This document shows, piece after piece, positions 44,226-54,220 of a stretch of 64,000 nucleotides of DNA. A program made the position numbers and the translations under genes. The notes beneath the pieces are model-generated. The model was not told the origin of the DNA. It searched no databases and saw only the letters and a list, made by a program, of their open reading frames with translations. The stretch's first letter is position 1. Each line of letters starts with the position of its first letter. Where the stretch lies: positions 1 to 64,000 of the forward strand of contig NZ_JASFDV010000018.1 of the NCBI RefSeq assembly GCF_030766825.1, given 5' to 3'. The stretch is from Nocardiopsis sp. CC223A (GTDB lineage Bacteria; Actinomycetota; Actinomycetes; Streptosporangiales; Streptosporangiaceae).

Positions 44226-44681
44226 ATGGCCTTGTTCGTCCACCTCACCCCTGCCGCGAACACCGTGCGCCTGCGCCGCTCGGGGGTCCGTGCGGCAGGC
44301 CGCGGCCACGGCGGGGGGCACGGCGTGTACTGCTTCCCGGTGCTGCCCTGCTACACGCTCACCCACCAGTGGTTGCAGGAACTCGCACGTGACGACGACC
44401 ACCGACGGTTCGTCGCGGTGCACATCCGGCTGGACGACGACCAGCCGGTGACCGTCGGGCACTACACGAACCGGCCGCTGCGGGTCACCGCGGGGGAGGC
44501 GGTGCGGATCGTGCGGGCGCTGCCGAACCCGCGGGGATGGGAGGTCTTCGTCCCCCGTACGGTCACGGTGCGTGAGATCCACCGGGTGCGCGGAGTGGCC
44601 CCGGACGCGGGGCGACACCCGGAGGGGGCCTTCGACTGCCCCTGCGCCGCCGTCCGGGTCGGCGAACCGGTCCTGTCCTGA
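44226..44681 (+). CDS. Conserved hypothetical protein
   Basis: A 151-residue soluble protein beginning MALFVHLTPAANTVRLRRSGVRA. It contains GVYCFPVLPCYTLTHQWLQEL, VAVHIRLDDDQPVTVGHY and NPRGWEVFVPRTVT, and ends FDCPCAAVRVG with a CxC pair. The pattern HLTP...Arg...GVYCF...VTVGHY looks like an enzyme fold related to NAD-using transferases (RES/ART-like), but I cannot assign it. It diverges from thiI and converges on pfkA with a hairpin between. Confidence 0.65.
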   Translation: MALFVHLTPAANTVRLRRSGVRAAGRGHGGGHGVYCFPVLPCYTLTHQWLQELARDDDHRRFVAVHIRLDDDQPVTVGHYTNRPLRVTAGEAVRIVRALPNPRGWEVFVPRTVTVREIHRVRGVAPDAGRHPEGAFDCPCAAVRVGEPVLS

Positions 44682-44700
44682 CAGGGGTGCCCCGCATGCG

Positions 44701-44735
44701 GCCGCCCCCTCCCGGGAGCCGTGGGAGGGGGCGGC
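44701..44735. terminator. Hairpin between convergent hypothetical gene and pfkA
   Basis: Perfect 13-bp stem GCCGCCCCCTCCC / GGGAGGGGGCGGC with a 9-nt loop; no T-run. Confidence 0.65.
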
Positions 44736-44773
44736 CGGCTGTGGGCTCCGCGGGGGAGCGTGGGGGGCCGGGC

Positions 44774-45799
44774 CTAGCCGAAGAAGACCTCGGCCTCGGT
44801 GTAGCGCTCGACCGGGACCGTCTTGAGGGTGTCGGTCGCCTCGGCCAGCTCCACCCGGACGATGTCGGTGCCCTGGAGGCCGACCATCTTGCCGAACGCC
44901 TTGTCGTGCACGGCCTCGATGGCGTTGACGCCCAGGCGGGTGGCGAGCACGCGGTCGAACGCGGTCGGGGTGCCGCCGCGCTGCACGTGGCCCAGGACCA
45001 CCGAGCGGGCCTCCTTGCCGGTGCGCCGCTCGATCTCGTCGGCGAGGTTCTGGCCGATGCCGCCCAGGCGCACGTGGCCGAAGGAGTCCTTCTCGCCGGT
45101 GGCCAGCTCCATCTGCCCCTCCTTGGGGTGCGCGCCCTCGGCGACCACGATGATCGGCGCGTACTGGGTGCGGAAGCGGCTCTCGACGTGCGCGACGACC
45201 TCGTCGATGTCGAAGGGGCGCTCGGGGATGAGGATGACGTTGGCGCCCGCGGCCATACCCGAGTGCAGGGCGATCCACCCGGCGTGGCGGCCCATGACCT
45301 CGACGACCAGGGCGCGGTGGTGCGACTCCGCGGTGGTGTGCAGGCGGTCGATCGCCTCCATGGCGATGTTGACGGCCGTGTCGAACCCGAAGGTGTAGTC
45401 CGTGGCGTTGAGGTCGTTGTCGATGGTCTTGGGCACGCCCACCACGTTGACGCCGCGGTCGTGGAGCTGGCGGGCCACGCCGAGGGTGTCCTCGCCGCCG
45501 ATGGCGACCAGGGCGTCGACGCCCAGACCGGCCATGTTGTCCTTGACGCGCTCGACGCCGCCCTCGATCTTCATGAGGTTGGTGCGGGAGGAGCCCAGGA
45601 TGGTGCCGCCGCGCGGGAGGATGCCGCGCACCGCCTCGACGTCCAGGGTCATGGTGTCGCCCTCCAGGGGGCCGCGCCAGCCGTCCCGGAAGCCGATGAA
45701 CTCGTAGCCGTAGTCCTTGATGCCCTTGCGGACCACGGCCCGGATGACCGCGTTCAGACCAGGGCAGTCGCCGCCACCGGTCAGCACCCCGACGCGCAT
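44774..45799 (-). CDS. pfkA: 6-phosphofructokinase with PPi-type signature residues
   Basis: Phosphorylates fructose 6-phosphate to the 1,6-bisphosphate; 341 residues. Motifs: GVLTGGGDCPGLNAVIR, IGGEDTLGVARQL, PKTIDNDLNATDYTFGFDTA (catalytic Asp), EVMGRHAGWIALHSG and LGHVQRGGTPTAFDR. Counting from the start, position 104 is Asp and position 124 is Lys. In the E. coli ATP enzyme both are Gly, and the Asp104/Lys124 pair is the accepted mark of pyrophosphate-using enzymes. The ATG has GAGGAG at 6 nt. A perfect TGGTCTAGACCA operator lies 46 bp upstream. Confidence 0.92.
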   Translation of the reverse strand: MRVGVLTGGGDCPGLNAVIRAVVRKGIKDYGYEFIGFRDGWRGPLEGDTMTLDVEAVRGILPRGGTILGSSRTNLMKIEGGVERVKDNMAGLGVDALVAIGGEDTLGVARQLHDRGVNVVGVPKTIDNDLNATDYTFGFDTAVNIAMEAIDRLHTTAESHHRALVVEVMGRHAGWIALHSGMAAGANVILIPERPFDIDEVVAHVESRFRTQYAPIIVVAEGAHPKEGQMELATGEKDSFGHVRLGGIGQNLADEIERRTGKEARSVVLGHVQRGGTPTAFDRVLATRLGVNAIEAVHDKAFGKMVGLQGTDIVRVELAEATDTLKTVPVERYTEAEVFFG

Positions 45800-45842
45800 A
45801 CGAATCTCCTCGACGTTGTGGGTTCCACGGCGCTTGGCGCCA

Positions 45843-45858
45843 TATGGTCTAGACCATA
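45843..45858. promoter_or_regulatory. Perfect GntR/DasR-type operator upstream of pfkA
   Basis: TATGGTCTAGACCATA is a perfect 16-bp palindrome whose central 12 bases TGGTCTAGACCA equal the core of the DasR responsive element. It lies 44-59 bp before the pfkA start, where a promoter is expected. Confidence 0.65.
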
Positions 45859-45944
45859 GTGGTACGGGCGATCCCAGGCCAACCCGGACCGGTGAACAGC
45901 GCTCGAACTCCCCCGTGGTCTGCCCGGAACGGGTTCTCTGTACC

Positions 45945-46368
45945 GTTCTGCGGCGTTCGGAAGGCTCCCGGGCGGAGCCGTCGCCCGACCCGTGGCGGTC
46001 GGTCGTCGAGGCCGCGGTCGATGGCGTAGCGCACCAGCTCGACCCGGTTGTGCGGGTGCAGTTTGGTAGGGGTGTTCTGCATGTGGTTCTGCGCCGTTCG
46101 GAAGGCTCCCGGGCGGAGCCGTCGCCCGACCCGTGGCGGTCGGTCGTCGAGGCCGCGGTCGATGGCGTAGCGCACCAGCTCGACCCGGTTGTGCGGGTGC
46201 AGTTTGGTAGGGGTGTTCTGCACGTGGTTCTGCGCCGTTCGGAAGGCTCCCGGGCGGAGCCGTCGCCCGACTCCGCGGTGGTCAGTCGTCGAGGCCGCGG
46301 TCGATGGCGTAGCGCACCAGCTCGACCCGGTTGTGCAGGTGCAGTTTGGTAAGGGTGTTCTGCACGTG
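45945..46368. repeat. 141-bp tandem array derived from the 3' end of the macR-like gene
   Basis: Three units start at 45945, 46086 and 46227 (periods 141, 141 and 142). Unit 3 overlaps the functional gene and includes its stop. Units 1 and 2 contain the last 30 or so codons of the gene, with the TGA changed to CGA, plus about 46 bp of its downstream DNA. They differ from each other at about 2 positions and from unit 3 at more, so unit 1/2 arose by a later duplication. They are not a gene. Confidence 0.88.
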
Positions 46369-46944
46369 GTTCTGCACCGTGCGGTGGGCGATCGACAGCC
46401 GCTCCGCGATCTGCTTGTAGGCCAGCCCCTTGGCGACCAGGCGCAGCACCTCGGTCTCGCGCGGGGTCAGCGCGGGGGCGCCGTCGTCGGCGTCGCGCTC
46501 GCGTGCGGACGAGAGCCTGCGGTACTCGCCCAGCACCAGCCCGGCCAGGCCGGCGGTGTAGACGGCCTCGCCCCGGTGCACCCGCCGCACCGCGTCCAGG
46601 AGCTCGTCGCGGCCCGCCGACTTGACCAGGTAGCCGGTGGCCCCGGCCTTCACGGCGGCCAGCACATCGTCCCCGGCCCCGCTGGCCGACAGCACCAGTA
46701 CCCGGGGCGGCTCGGCCAGGGCCGTCAGACCCGCCGTCAGCTCGACCCCCGTCATGTCCGGCAGGTGCAGGTCGACGATGGCCAGGGTGGGCCGGGCCGC
46801 GGGCGCGATCCGCAGCGCCTTCGCGCCGTCGCCCGCCGTGCCGACCACCGTCAGCCCGGCCTCACCGAGGTCGCGCGCGACCGCGTCGCGCCACATGGGG
46901 TGGTCGTCCACGACCAGGACCCGGATCTCCTCGCTGCTCTCCAT
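46282..46944 (-). CDS. macR: NarL/LuxR-family response regulator, MacR-like
   Basis: A 220-residue two-component regulator. The receiver has VLVVDDHPMWRDAV, the phosphorylation Asp in LAIVDLHLPDMTG (about residue 59), the Ser/Thr switch in VLVLSASGAGDDVL and Lys in GYLVKSAGR. The LuxR-type HTH is ALTPRETEVLRLVAKGLAYKQIAERL, with TVQNHVQNTLTKLHLHNR as recognition helix. The likely partner is the MacS-like kinase at 39.4 kb, separated by intervening genes. The last 30 codons are tandemly duplicated downstream. Confidence 0.88.
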   Translation of the reverse strand: MESSEEIRVLVVDDHPMWRDAVARDLGEAGLTVVGTAGDGAKALRIAPAARPTLAIVDLHLPDMTGVELTAGLTALAEPPRVLVLSASGAGDDVLAAVKAGATGYLVKSAGRDELLDAVRRVHRGEAVYTAGLAGLVLGEYRRLSSARERDADDGAPALTPRETEVLRLVAKGLAYKQIAERLSIAHRTVQNHVQNTLTKLHLHNRVELVRYAIDRGLDD

Positions 46945-47000
46945 GGCGGTGACCCTACCCCGGCCCGGTCCGGGGCGCGCCCCCCGTCCCTCACACCGGA

Positions 47001-48956
47001 TCAGTCGTCGTCATCGTCCTCGTTCTCGAACGCGAAGGGCGTGGCGGTGATCGTGATCTCGGTGTCCTCGGGAGCCTTGCCGGTGTGCGACTGCTCCGCG
47101 ACGATCCGGCCGCCCAGGATGCGCTCGACCTTCACCTTGAACCCGGCCTCCTCCAGCGCCTCCCGGGCGTCGCGGACGTTCATGCCCACGACGTCGGGGA
47201 TCTCCAGCCCCGGCGGACCGGTGGAGACGGTCAGCTCGACCACGCCGCCCGTGCTCAAGGTGGCGCCGGTGTCGGGGTTCTGGCTGATCACCAGGCCCTT
47301 GTCGACGCTGTCGCTCTCGACCTCGACGATGTTCACCGTCAGGCCCAGGTCCGTCAGCGTGCGCTCGGCGTCCTCGACCTTCTGGCCGGTCACCGGTGGG
47401 ACGTCGATGCCGCGGCTCACCTCGAAGGTGACGGTCGACTCCCGGTCGGCGACCTCCCCGGCCGCCGGGTCGGTGGAGATGACCTGGCCCGGCGGGACGT
47501 CCTCGGCGTCGACGACGTTCTGCTCCAGGCGCTCCTGGGCGAACCCCAGTTCCTCCATCTCCTTGAGCGCGTTGGAGATGTCCTCGCCCTGGAAGTCCGG
47601 CATCTCGACCTCCTGCGGGCCCTTGGACAGGCTGAGGGTCACCTCGTCCCCGGGGGAGAGCCGCTCGCCGACCGCGGGATCCACCCCGCCGACGGTGCCC
47701 GCGGCCTCGTCGCTGTAGACGCTCTCGTCGGCCACCAGGCAGGTCAGCCCCGCCTCGCGCACGGCGGCGCAGGCGGCCTCCTGCTCGGCGCCGATGACCT
47801 CGGGCACCTCCTCGAACCGGCCGATGAGGAACCACCACCCGGCGACGAACACGACCAGGGCCAGGGCCGCGGCGCCCGCGCCCAGCAGTACCCCGCGGCG
47901 CCGGCCCGGGGGACCGTCCTCGGGGTAGTCGTCCGCGTAGTCGTCGTCATCGTCGTAGGGGGCGCCCGGGCCCATCTCCACGATCATGGTGGCGTTCTCG
48001 GTGCCCGGCCCGGCCCCGCCCGCGATGAGCTGCGGGGCGGTGACGGAGGCCGCCGGGGCGGCCGCGGGGACGACCGGGGGCAGCGGGGCGCCGTTGGCCT
48101 GCGGGGTCCGCGGCAGCCGGGGCAGCACCTCCAGCACCTTGGCCAGGAACTGCCCGGCGTTGCCCGGCCGGTAGCGGGGGTCGCGCTCGGTGGCCTTGGT
48201 GACCAGCGCGTCCACCTCCGGCGGCAGGCCCGGCAGGTAGAACGAGGGACGCGGGACGTCCTCGTTGACGTGCTGGTAGGCGATCGCGATGGGCGTCTCG
48301 CCGGTGTGCGGCTGGCTGCCGGTGAGCAACTCGTAGAGCATGATGCCGGCCGCGTACACGTCGGTGCGCGCGTCGGCGGTGCCCCGCTCGATCTGCTCGG
48401 GTGCGAGGTAGGCCGCGGTGCCCATGAGGGTGCCGGTGCGGGTCAGGCCCTGGGTGGACTGCTCCACCGCGCGGGCCAGGCCGAAGTCGGCGACCTTGAT
48501 CCGGCCGTCCTCGGTGATGAGCACGTTCTCGGGCTTGATGTCGCGGTGCACCATGCCGGCCTGGTGGGCGGCGCCCAGCGCGGCCAGCACCGAGGCCATC
48601 ACCTGGAGCGCGTCGTGGGCGGACAGCCGGCCGCGCTCCTTGAGCAGCGCGCGCAGGGTGCGCCCCGGCACGTACTCCATCGCCAGGAACACGTGCCCCC
48701 GGTCCTCGCCCTGGTCGAACACCTGGACGACGTTGGGGTGGGAGAGCTTGGCGACGGAGTGCGCCTCGTTGATGAAGCGCTGAACGAAGGTGGGGTCCTG
48801 GGCCAGCGAAGGGTGCATCACCTTCAGTGCCAGCCGGCGGTCCAGCCTCAGGTCGTGGGCGACGTAGACGGTCGCCATCCCGCCTCCGGCGATCCTGGAC
48901 TCCACGAAGTAGCGTTGGTCCAGGGTGGCGCCCACGAGCGGGTCGGAAGTCGTCAT
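47001..48956 (-). CDS. PASTA-domain serine/threonine protein kinase
   Basis: Transmembrane PknB/Stk-type kinase of 651 residues that senses cell-wall muropeptides. The kinase domain spans about 14-280, with GGGMATVYVAHD (P-loop), ALKVMHP (Lys), HRDIKPENVLI (catalytic Asp), KVADFGLAR and GTAAYLAPEQ. A Pro/Ala linker and an acidic Asp/Tyr stretch precede one transmembrane helix (VLLGAGAAALALVVFVAGWWF). Four extracellular PASTA repeats follow, starting near VPEVIGAEQ, MPDFQGEDI, VPPVTGQKV and IPDVVGMNV. It ends in a Glu/Asp run. The start MTTSDPLVG is chosen over GTG two codons earlier. Confidence 0.93.
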   Translation of the reverse strand: MTTSDPLVGATLDQRYFVESRIAGGGMATVYVAHDLRLDRRLALKVMHPSLAQDPTFVQRFINEAHSVAKLSHPNVVQVFDQGEDRGHVFLAMEYVPGRTLRALLKERGRLSAHDALQVMASVLAALGAAHQAGMVHRDIKPENVLITEDGRIKVADFGLARAVEQSTQGLTRTGTLMGTAAYLAPEQIERGTADARTDVYAAGIMLYELLTGSQPHTGETPIAIAYQHVNEDVPRPSFYLPGLPPEVDALVTKATERDPRYRPGNAGQFLAKVLEVLPRLPRTPQANGAPLPPVVPAAAPAASVTAPQLIAGGAGPGTENATMIVEMGPGAPYDDDDDYADDYPEDGPPGRRRGVLLGAGAAALALVVFVAGWWFLIGRFEEVPEVIGAEQEAACAAVREAGLTCLVADESVYSDEAAGTVGGVDPAVGERLSPGDEVTLSLSKGPQEVEMPDFQGEDISNALKEMEELGFAQERLEQNVVDAEDVPPGQVISTDPAAGEVADRESTVTFEVSRGIDVPPVTGQKVEDAERTLTDLGLTVNIVEVESDSVDKGLVISQNPDTGATLSTGGVVELTVSTGPPGLEIPDVVGMNVRDAREALEEAGFKVKVERILGGRIVAEQSHTGKAPEDTEITITATPFAFENEDDDDD

Positions 48957-49480
48957 GTCCACGGCGGAGTAGTGTCCTTGCTGCGGGGAGCGCGGGCTGT
49001 CGCGGTCGGTGGCGCGTACCCGAACACCGGGTTTCGAACCGACACGATAGCGGAAGCCCGTCCCGGGTCTGCCCCGCGGTTCACGGCCGCGCCGCCCCTG
49101 CTCCACGGGGGGTGGGGCGTGCGGTCCTGGGTCGTCCTGGGATGCGCCGTGTCCCGCTGCCGGGCGGTACGCACCCCTCTTCACGGTAGGGGATGGGGGC
49201 AACGCCGTGGTGCCGCCGCACCGGTGGCCTTCCCAACGCCCCCCGTTCGACGTCCTGACCAGTGAGAACGCCGTGAGCGGCCGGGTCGGCGCGGTTCGGT
49301 CCGGCCTGCGCCGGTCCACCGGGTCGGTGGCCCCGCCCCCTCTGTCTTCGTCGCTCGGCGAGCGCTTTCGGTTCCGGATCGCTCACATGATCACGAAAGG
49401 GACCCGATTCCCACGTGTTCGAGGTCTCCTCGACCCGGCCCCGCCGCTCCGGGCGGCGGGACCGGTGCGGCGGGGCGCGC
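48957..49480. other. Non-coding region between thiG and the PASTA kinase
   Basis: About 520 bp between two leftward genes. No coding frame with a credible start or family resemblance was found. It should contain the kinase promoter near its left end and the end of the thiOSG transcript near its right end; no clear terminator hairpin with T-run was seen. Confidence 0.4.
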
Positions 49481-51698
<2,218 letters not shown>

Positions 51699-51711
51699 GA
51701 TGGTGCCTCCG

Positions 51712-51800
51712 CTCCCTTCGCCGGCATGATCCGGATCAGGTTCGTGCGGTCGGGGGCGGCAGCCCCCCTCTCAGCCGGGTCCACCCGGCTCCCGCGGGAC
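51712..51800 (-). promoter_or_regulatory. TPP (THI-box) riboswitch upstream of thiO
   Basis: Read leftward, the conserved elements appear in order: GCGGGAGCC, GGCTGAGAGGG, GACCGCACGAACCTGATCCG and ATGCCGGCGAAGGGAG. This is the complete thiamine-pyrophosphate aptamer, ending 13 bp before thiO. It should repress thiO-thiS-thiG when thiamine pyrophosphate is abundant. Confidence 0.95.
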
Positions 51801-51906
51801 GTCTGTGTTCGCCCCACATACTACGACCCCCGGATCCGGGGAACCGAGCCGGTGCCCGCGGCGCGCAGGGTGTCCGGGGAGGCCGCGCCTGTGGCAGATT
51901 GGTGGG

Positions 51907-52266
51907 GTGACATCTAGTGATTCCAACCTCGACACCCTGGTCGGCGCGTGGCTGACCCTCAAGGAGGCGGCCGCGCCTTTGGGCGTGAGCCCGAACCGCA
52001 TCAAGACGCTCATCCGCGAGAACCGCCTCATGGGCGTGGTCCGCGGCGGCGAGCTCTCGATCCCGGCCGCCTTCATCGACGGAGACGACCTCGTGAAGGG
52101 GTTGCCCGGCACCCTGGTCCTGCTCGGCGACGCGGGCTACTCCACGGAGGAGGCGCTGCGCTGGCTCTTCACACCGGACGACACGCTGCCCGGCACCCCG
52201 ATCCAGGCGATGCGCGAGAACCGGGGCACCGAGGTGCGCCGCCGCGCCCAGAGCCTGGCCTTCTGA
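51907..52266 (+). CDS. Rv2175c-family DNA-binding protein
   Basis: A 119-residue protein with an N-terminal winged-HTH/excisionase-like region, WLTLKEAAAPLGVSPNRIKTLIRENRL (residues about 14-40), and the C-terminal Rv2175c domain ending LPGTPIQAMRENRGTEVRRRAQSLAF. In Mycobacterium tuberculosis the orthologue is phosphorylated by the kinase PknL, which reduces DNA binding. Thr and Ser residues in the short N-tail here (VTSSDSNLDT) are possible targets. The GTG has no ribosome site, so a leaderless mRNA is plausible. It lies between the thiO riboswitch and thiE, 3 kb from the PASTA kinase. Confidence 0.88.
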   Translation: MTSSDSNLDTLVGAWLTLKEAAAPLGVSPNRIKTLIRENRLMGVVRGGELSIPAAFIDGDDLVKGLPGTLVLLGDAGYSTEEALRWLFTPDDTLPGTPIQAMRENRGTEVRRRAQSLAF

Positions 52267-52341
52267 GCCGTCCCCGGGGCGGGCGCGCCCGTGTCGCCCG
52301 CCCCCTTGGGTCCGTCCGGGTCAGGGCCTAGGCTGGTGGAC

Positions 52342-53007
52342 GTGAGGACCAGCCACGGAACCAGCCTGCGCAAGCGCCTGGACACATCGCTTCTTTACCT
52401 GTGCACCGACGCCCGCCGCGAACGGGGCGATCTCGCCGAGTTCGCCGACGCCGCACTGTCCGGGGGAGTGGACATCGTCCAGCTCCGGGACAAGGGCCTG
52501 GAGGCGCGCGAGGAGCTCGCGGCCCTGGAGGTGCTGCGGGAGGCGTGCGAACGCCACGGCGCGCTGCTCGCGGTCAACGACCGCGCCGACATCGCCCGCG
52601 CCGTGCGCGCCGACGTGCTCCACCTGGGGCAGCGCGACCTGCCGGTGCCCATGGCCCGCGACATCATCGGGGCCGACCCGCTGATCGGGCGCTCCAACAA
52701 CGACATCGACACCGCCCGGGCCTGTGCCGAGGAACCGGGCGGCGACTACTTCTGTGTGGGCCCGGTCTGGGCCACGCCCACCAAGCCGGGACGCCCGGCG
52801 GCCGGGACCGAACTGGTGGAGCGGGCGGCCGCCCTGGACACCGACCGGCCCTGGTTCGCGATCGGCGGCATCGACCTCGACAACGTGGACCGGGTCCTGG
52901 ACGCCGGTGCCCGCCGGATCGTGGTGGTGCGCGCCGTCACCGAGGCCGAGGACCCGCGGGCGGCGGCCGCGGCGCTGCGCGCCCGCGTGGCCGCCCGGCA
53001 GGGCTGA
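52342..53007 (+). CDS. thiE: Thiamine-phosphate synthase ThiE
   Basis: Joins the pyrimidine and thiazole halves of thiamine; 221 residues, a TIM barrel. Visible are [82 protein letters not shown] and [17 protein letters not shown]. The GTG at 52342 has a TAGGCT box 8 nt before it, suggesting leaderless expression. It is transcribed away from thiO-thiS-thiG and has no riboswitch of its own, so its control may be separate. Confidence 0.94.
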   Translation: MRTSHGTSLRKRLDTSLLYLCTDARRERGDLAEFADAALSGGVDIVQLRDKGLEAREELAALEVLREACERHGALLAVNDRADIARAVRADVLHLGQRDLPVPMARDIIGADPLIGRSNNDIDTARACAEEPGGDYFCVGPVWATPTKPGRPAAGTELVERAAALDTDRPWFAIGGIDLDNVDRVLDAGARRIVVVRAVTEAEDPRAAAAALRARVAARQG

Positions 53008-53012
53008 GCACC

Positions 53013-53056
53013 GCGGCGGCCCCGGCAGGGTGGGACCAAGGGGCCGGGGCCGCCGC
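53013..53056. terminator. Hairpin between convergent thiE and the oxidoreductase gene
   Basis: Perfect 14-bp stem GCGGCGGCCCCGGC / GCCGGGGCCGCCGC with a 16-nt loop; no T-run. Confidence 0.65.
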
Positions 53057-53078
53057 CGTACCGGGGGTGGGCCCGGGG

Positions 53079-54077
53079 TCAGGGGGTCAGCAGCACCTTG
53101 CCCAGGACCCGGCGCTCCTCCAGCGCCCGATGGGCCTCGTCGGCCTGCTCCAGGGGCAGGGTCAGGCCGATGTGCGGGGCCAGCTCCCCGGCCCGGGCCA
53201 GTTCCAGGGCCCGGGTCAGGCCGTCGGTCCCGTCCTCGGCCCCGGACTTGACGTCGAACAGGCCGAAGACCCGGACCTTGTGCTCGCGGGCCCGGGCGGG
53301 CTCGATCTCCGCGAACCGGCCCCCGGCCGATCCGTGGTTGATGTACCGCCCGCCCTCGGCGACCGTGGTGAAGGCGGCCTCGCCCAGTGACCCCCCGGCC
53401 CCGTCCAGGGCCACGTCCACGCCGGTGCCGCCGGTCAGCTCCAGCACCCGGTCGGTCCAGCCCGGCAGGGAGTAGTCGACCGCCTCGTGCGCGCCCAGTC
53501 CGCGGGCCAGGTCGAGCTTGGCCTCTCCCCGGGCGGCGGCGATCACCCGCACCCCGGCCCGGCGGGCCAGTTGCACCGACAGGCTTCCGGCACCCCCGGT
53601 CGCGGCGGTCACCAGCACCGTCTGACCGGTCCGGTACCCGGCGGTCCGGGCCAGCGCCAGCGCGGTCGGGCCGTCGTGCAGCAGGGCCAGTGCGTCCCGC
53701 GGGTCGACCCCCTCGGGGACCCGGACCAGGTCGTCGACCGGGACCACCGCCCGTTCGGCGTATCCGCCGACCGGGAGTCTGGTGCCCGCCTCGTTCGGTT
53801 CCCCGGTGTCGGCCACCACCCGGGCCCCGACCCAGGCGGGGTCCACGTCCGGTCCGACCCTGGTCACCGTCCCGGCGACCCCCGTGCCGGGGGTGTACGG
53901 GGGGACCACGGGGAAGTGGTCGCGACCCCAACCCGAGCGGATCAGGACCTCCAGGTACATCACGTTGGCGGCCTCGACCGCGATCTCCGCGGTGCCGGGC
54001 CCGACCTCGGGGTCGGGGACCTCCCGGGCCACCAGTACCTCGGGTCCGCCGAACCGCTCCACCCGTATCGCACGCAT
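53079..54077 (-). CDS. Zinc-binding-type (MDR) dehydrogenase, quinone oxidoreductase-like
   Basis: A 332-residue NADPH-dependent medium-chain reductase of the QOR group. Family features: MRAIRVERFGGPEVLVAREVPDP, the catalytic-domain NVMYLEVLIRSG and PGTGVAGTVTRVG, then the Rossmann VLVTAATGGAGSLSVQLARRAG. The structural-zinc cysteines are missing, as in QOR. The ATG has GGAGG upstream. Its promoter carries a MerR-type inverted repeat next to a -35 box, so induction by electrophiles or oxidants is likely (inference). Confidence 0.9.
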   Translation of the reverse strand: MRAIRVERFGGPEVLVAREVPDPEVGPGTAEIAVEAANVMYLEVLIRSGWGRDHFPVVPPYTPGTGVAGTVTRVGPDVDPAWVGARVVADTGEPNEAGTRLPVGGYAERAVVPVDDLVRVPEGVDPRDALALLHDGPTALALARTAGYRTGQTVLVTAATGGAGSLSVQLARRAGVRVIAAARGEAKLDLARGLGAHEAVDYSLPGWTDRVLELTGGTGVDVALDGAGGSLGEAAFTTVAEGGRYINHGSAGGRFAEIEPARAREHKVRVFGLFDVKSGAEDGTDGLTRALELARAGELAPHIGLTLPLEQADEAHRALEERRVLGKVLLTP

Positions 54078-54136
54078 GTGTCTTCCCTCCGGTGGTCGTC
54101 CGCCGCGTCCTGTACGCGACACCGTCCACCCTTCAT

Positions 54137-54158
54137 CCTCAACTAATGTTGAGGTCAA
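54137..54158 (-). promoter_or_regulatory. MerR-type promoter/operator of the oxidoreductase gene
   Basis: CCTCAAC (54137-54143) and GTTGAGG (54148-54154) form a perfect 7-bp inverted repeat with a 4-bp spacer. It starts directly after -35 TTGACC (54158-54153, minus strand). A dyad placed between -35 and -10 is the SoxR/MerR arrangement. Confidence 0.6.
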
Positions 54159-54220
54159 GGACCGCGCAGCGGGAACGCGGACACGGGAGCGAAAGTCCCG
54201 GGGCGGGGACCGGAACGGGT

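Noticed and set aside
45849-46223. Open frame of 124 codons downstream of the macR-like gene
   Set aside because: It is only the repeated 3' end of the regulator gene reading through lost stops; no start signal or intact domain.
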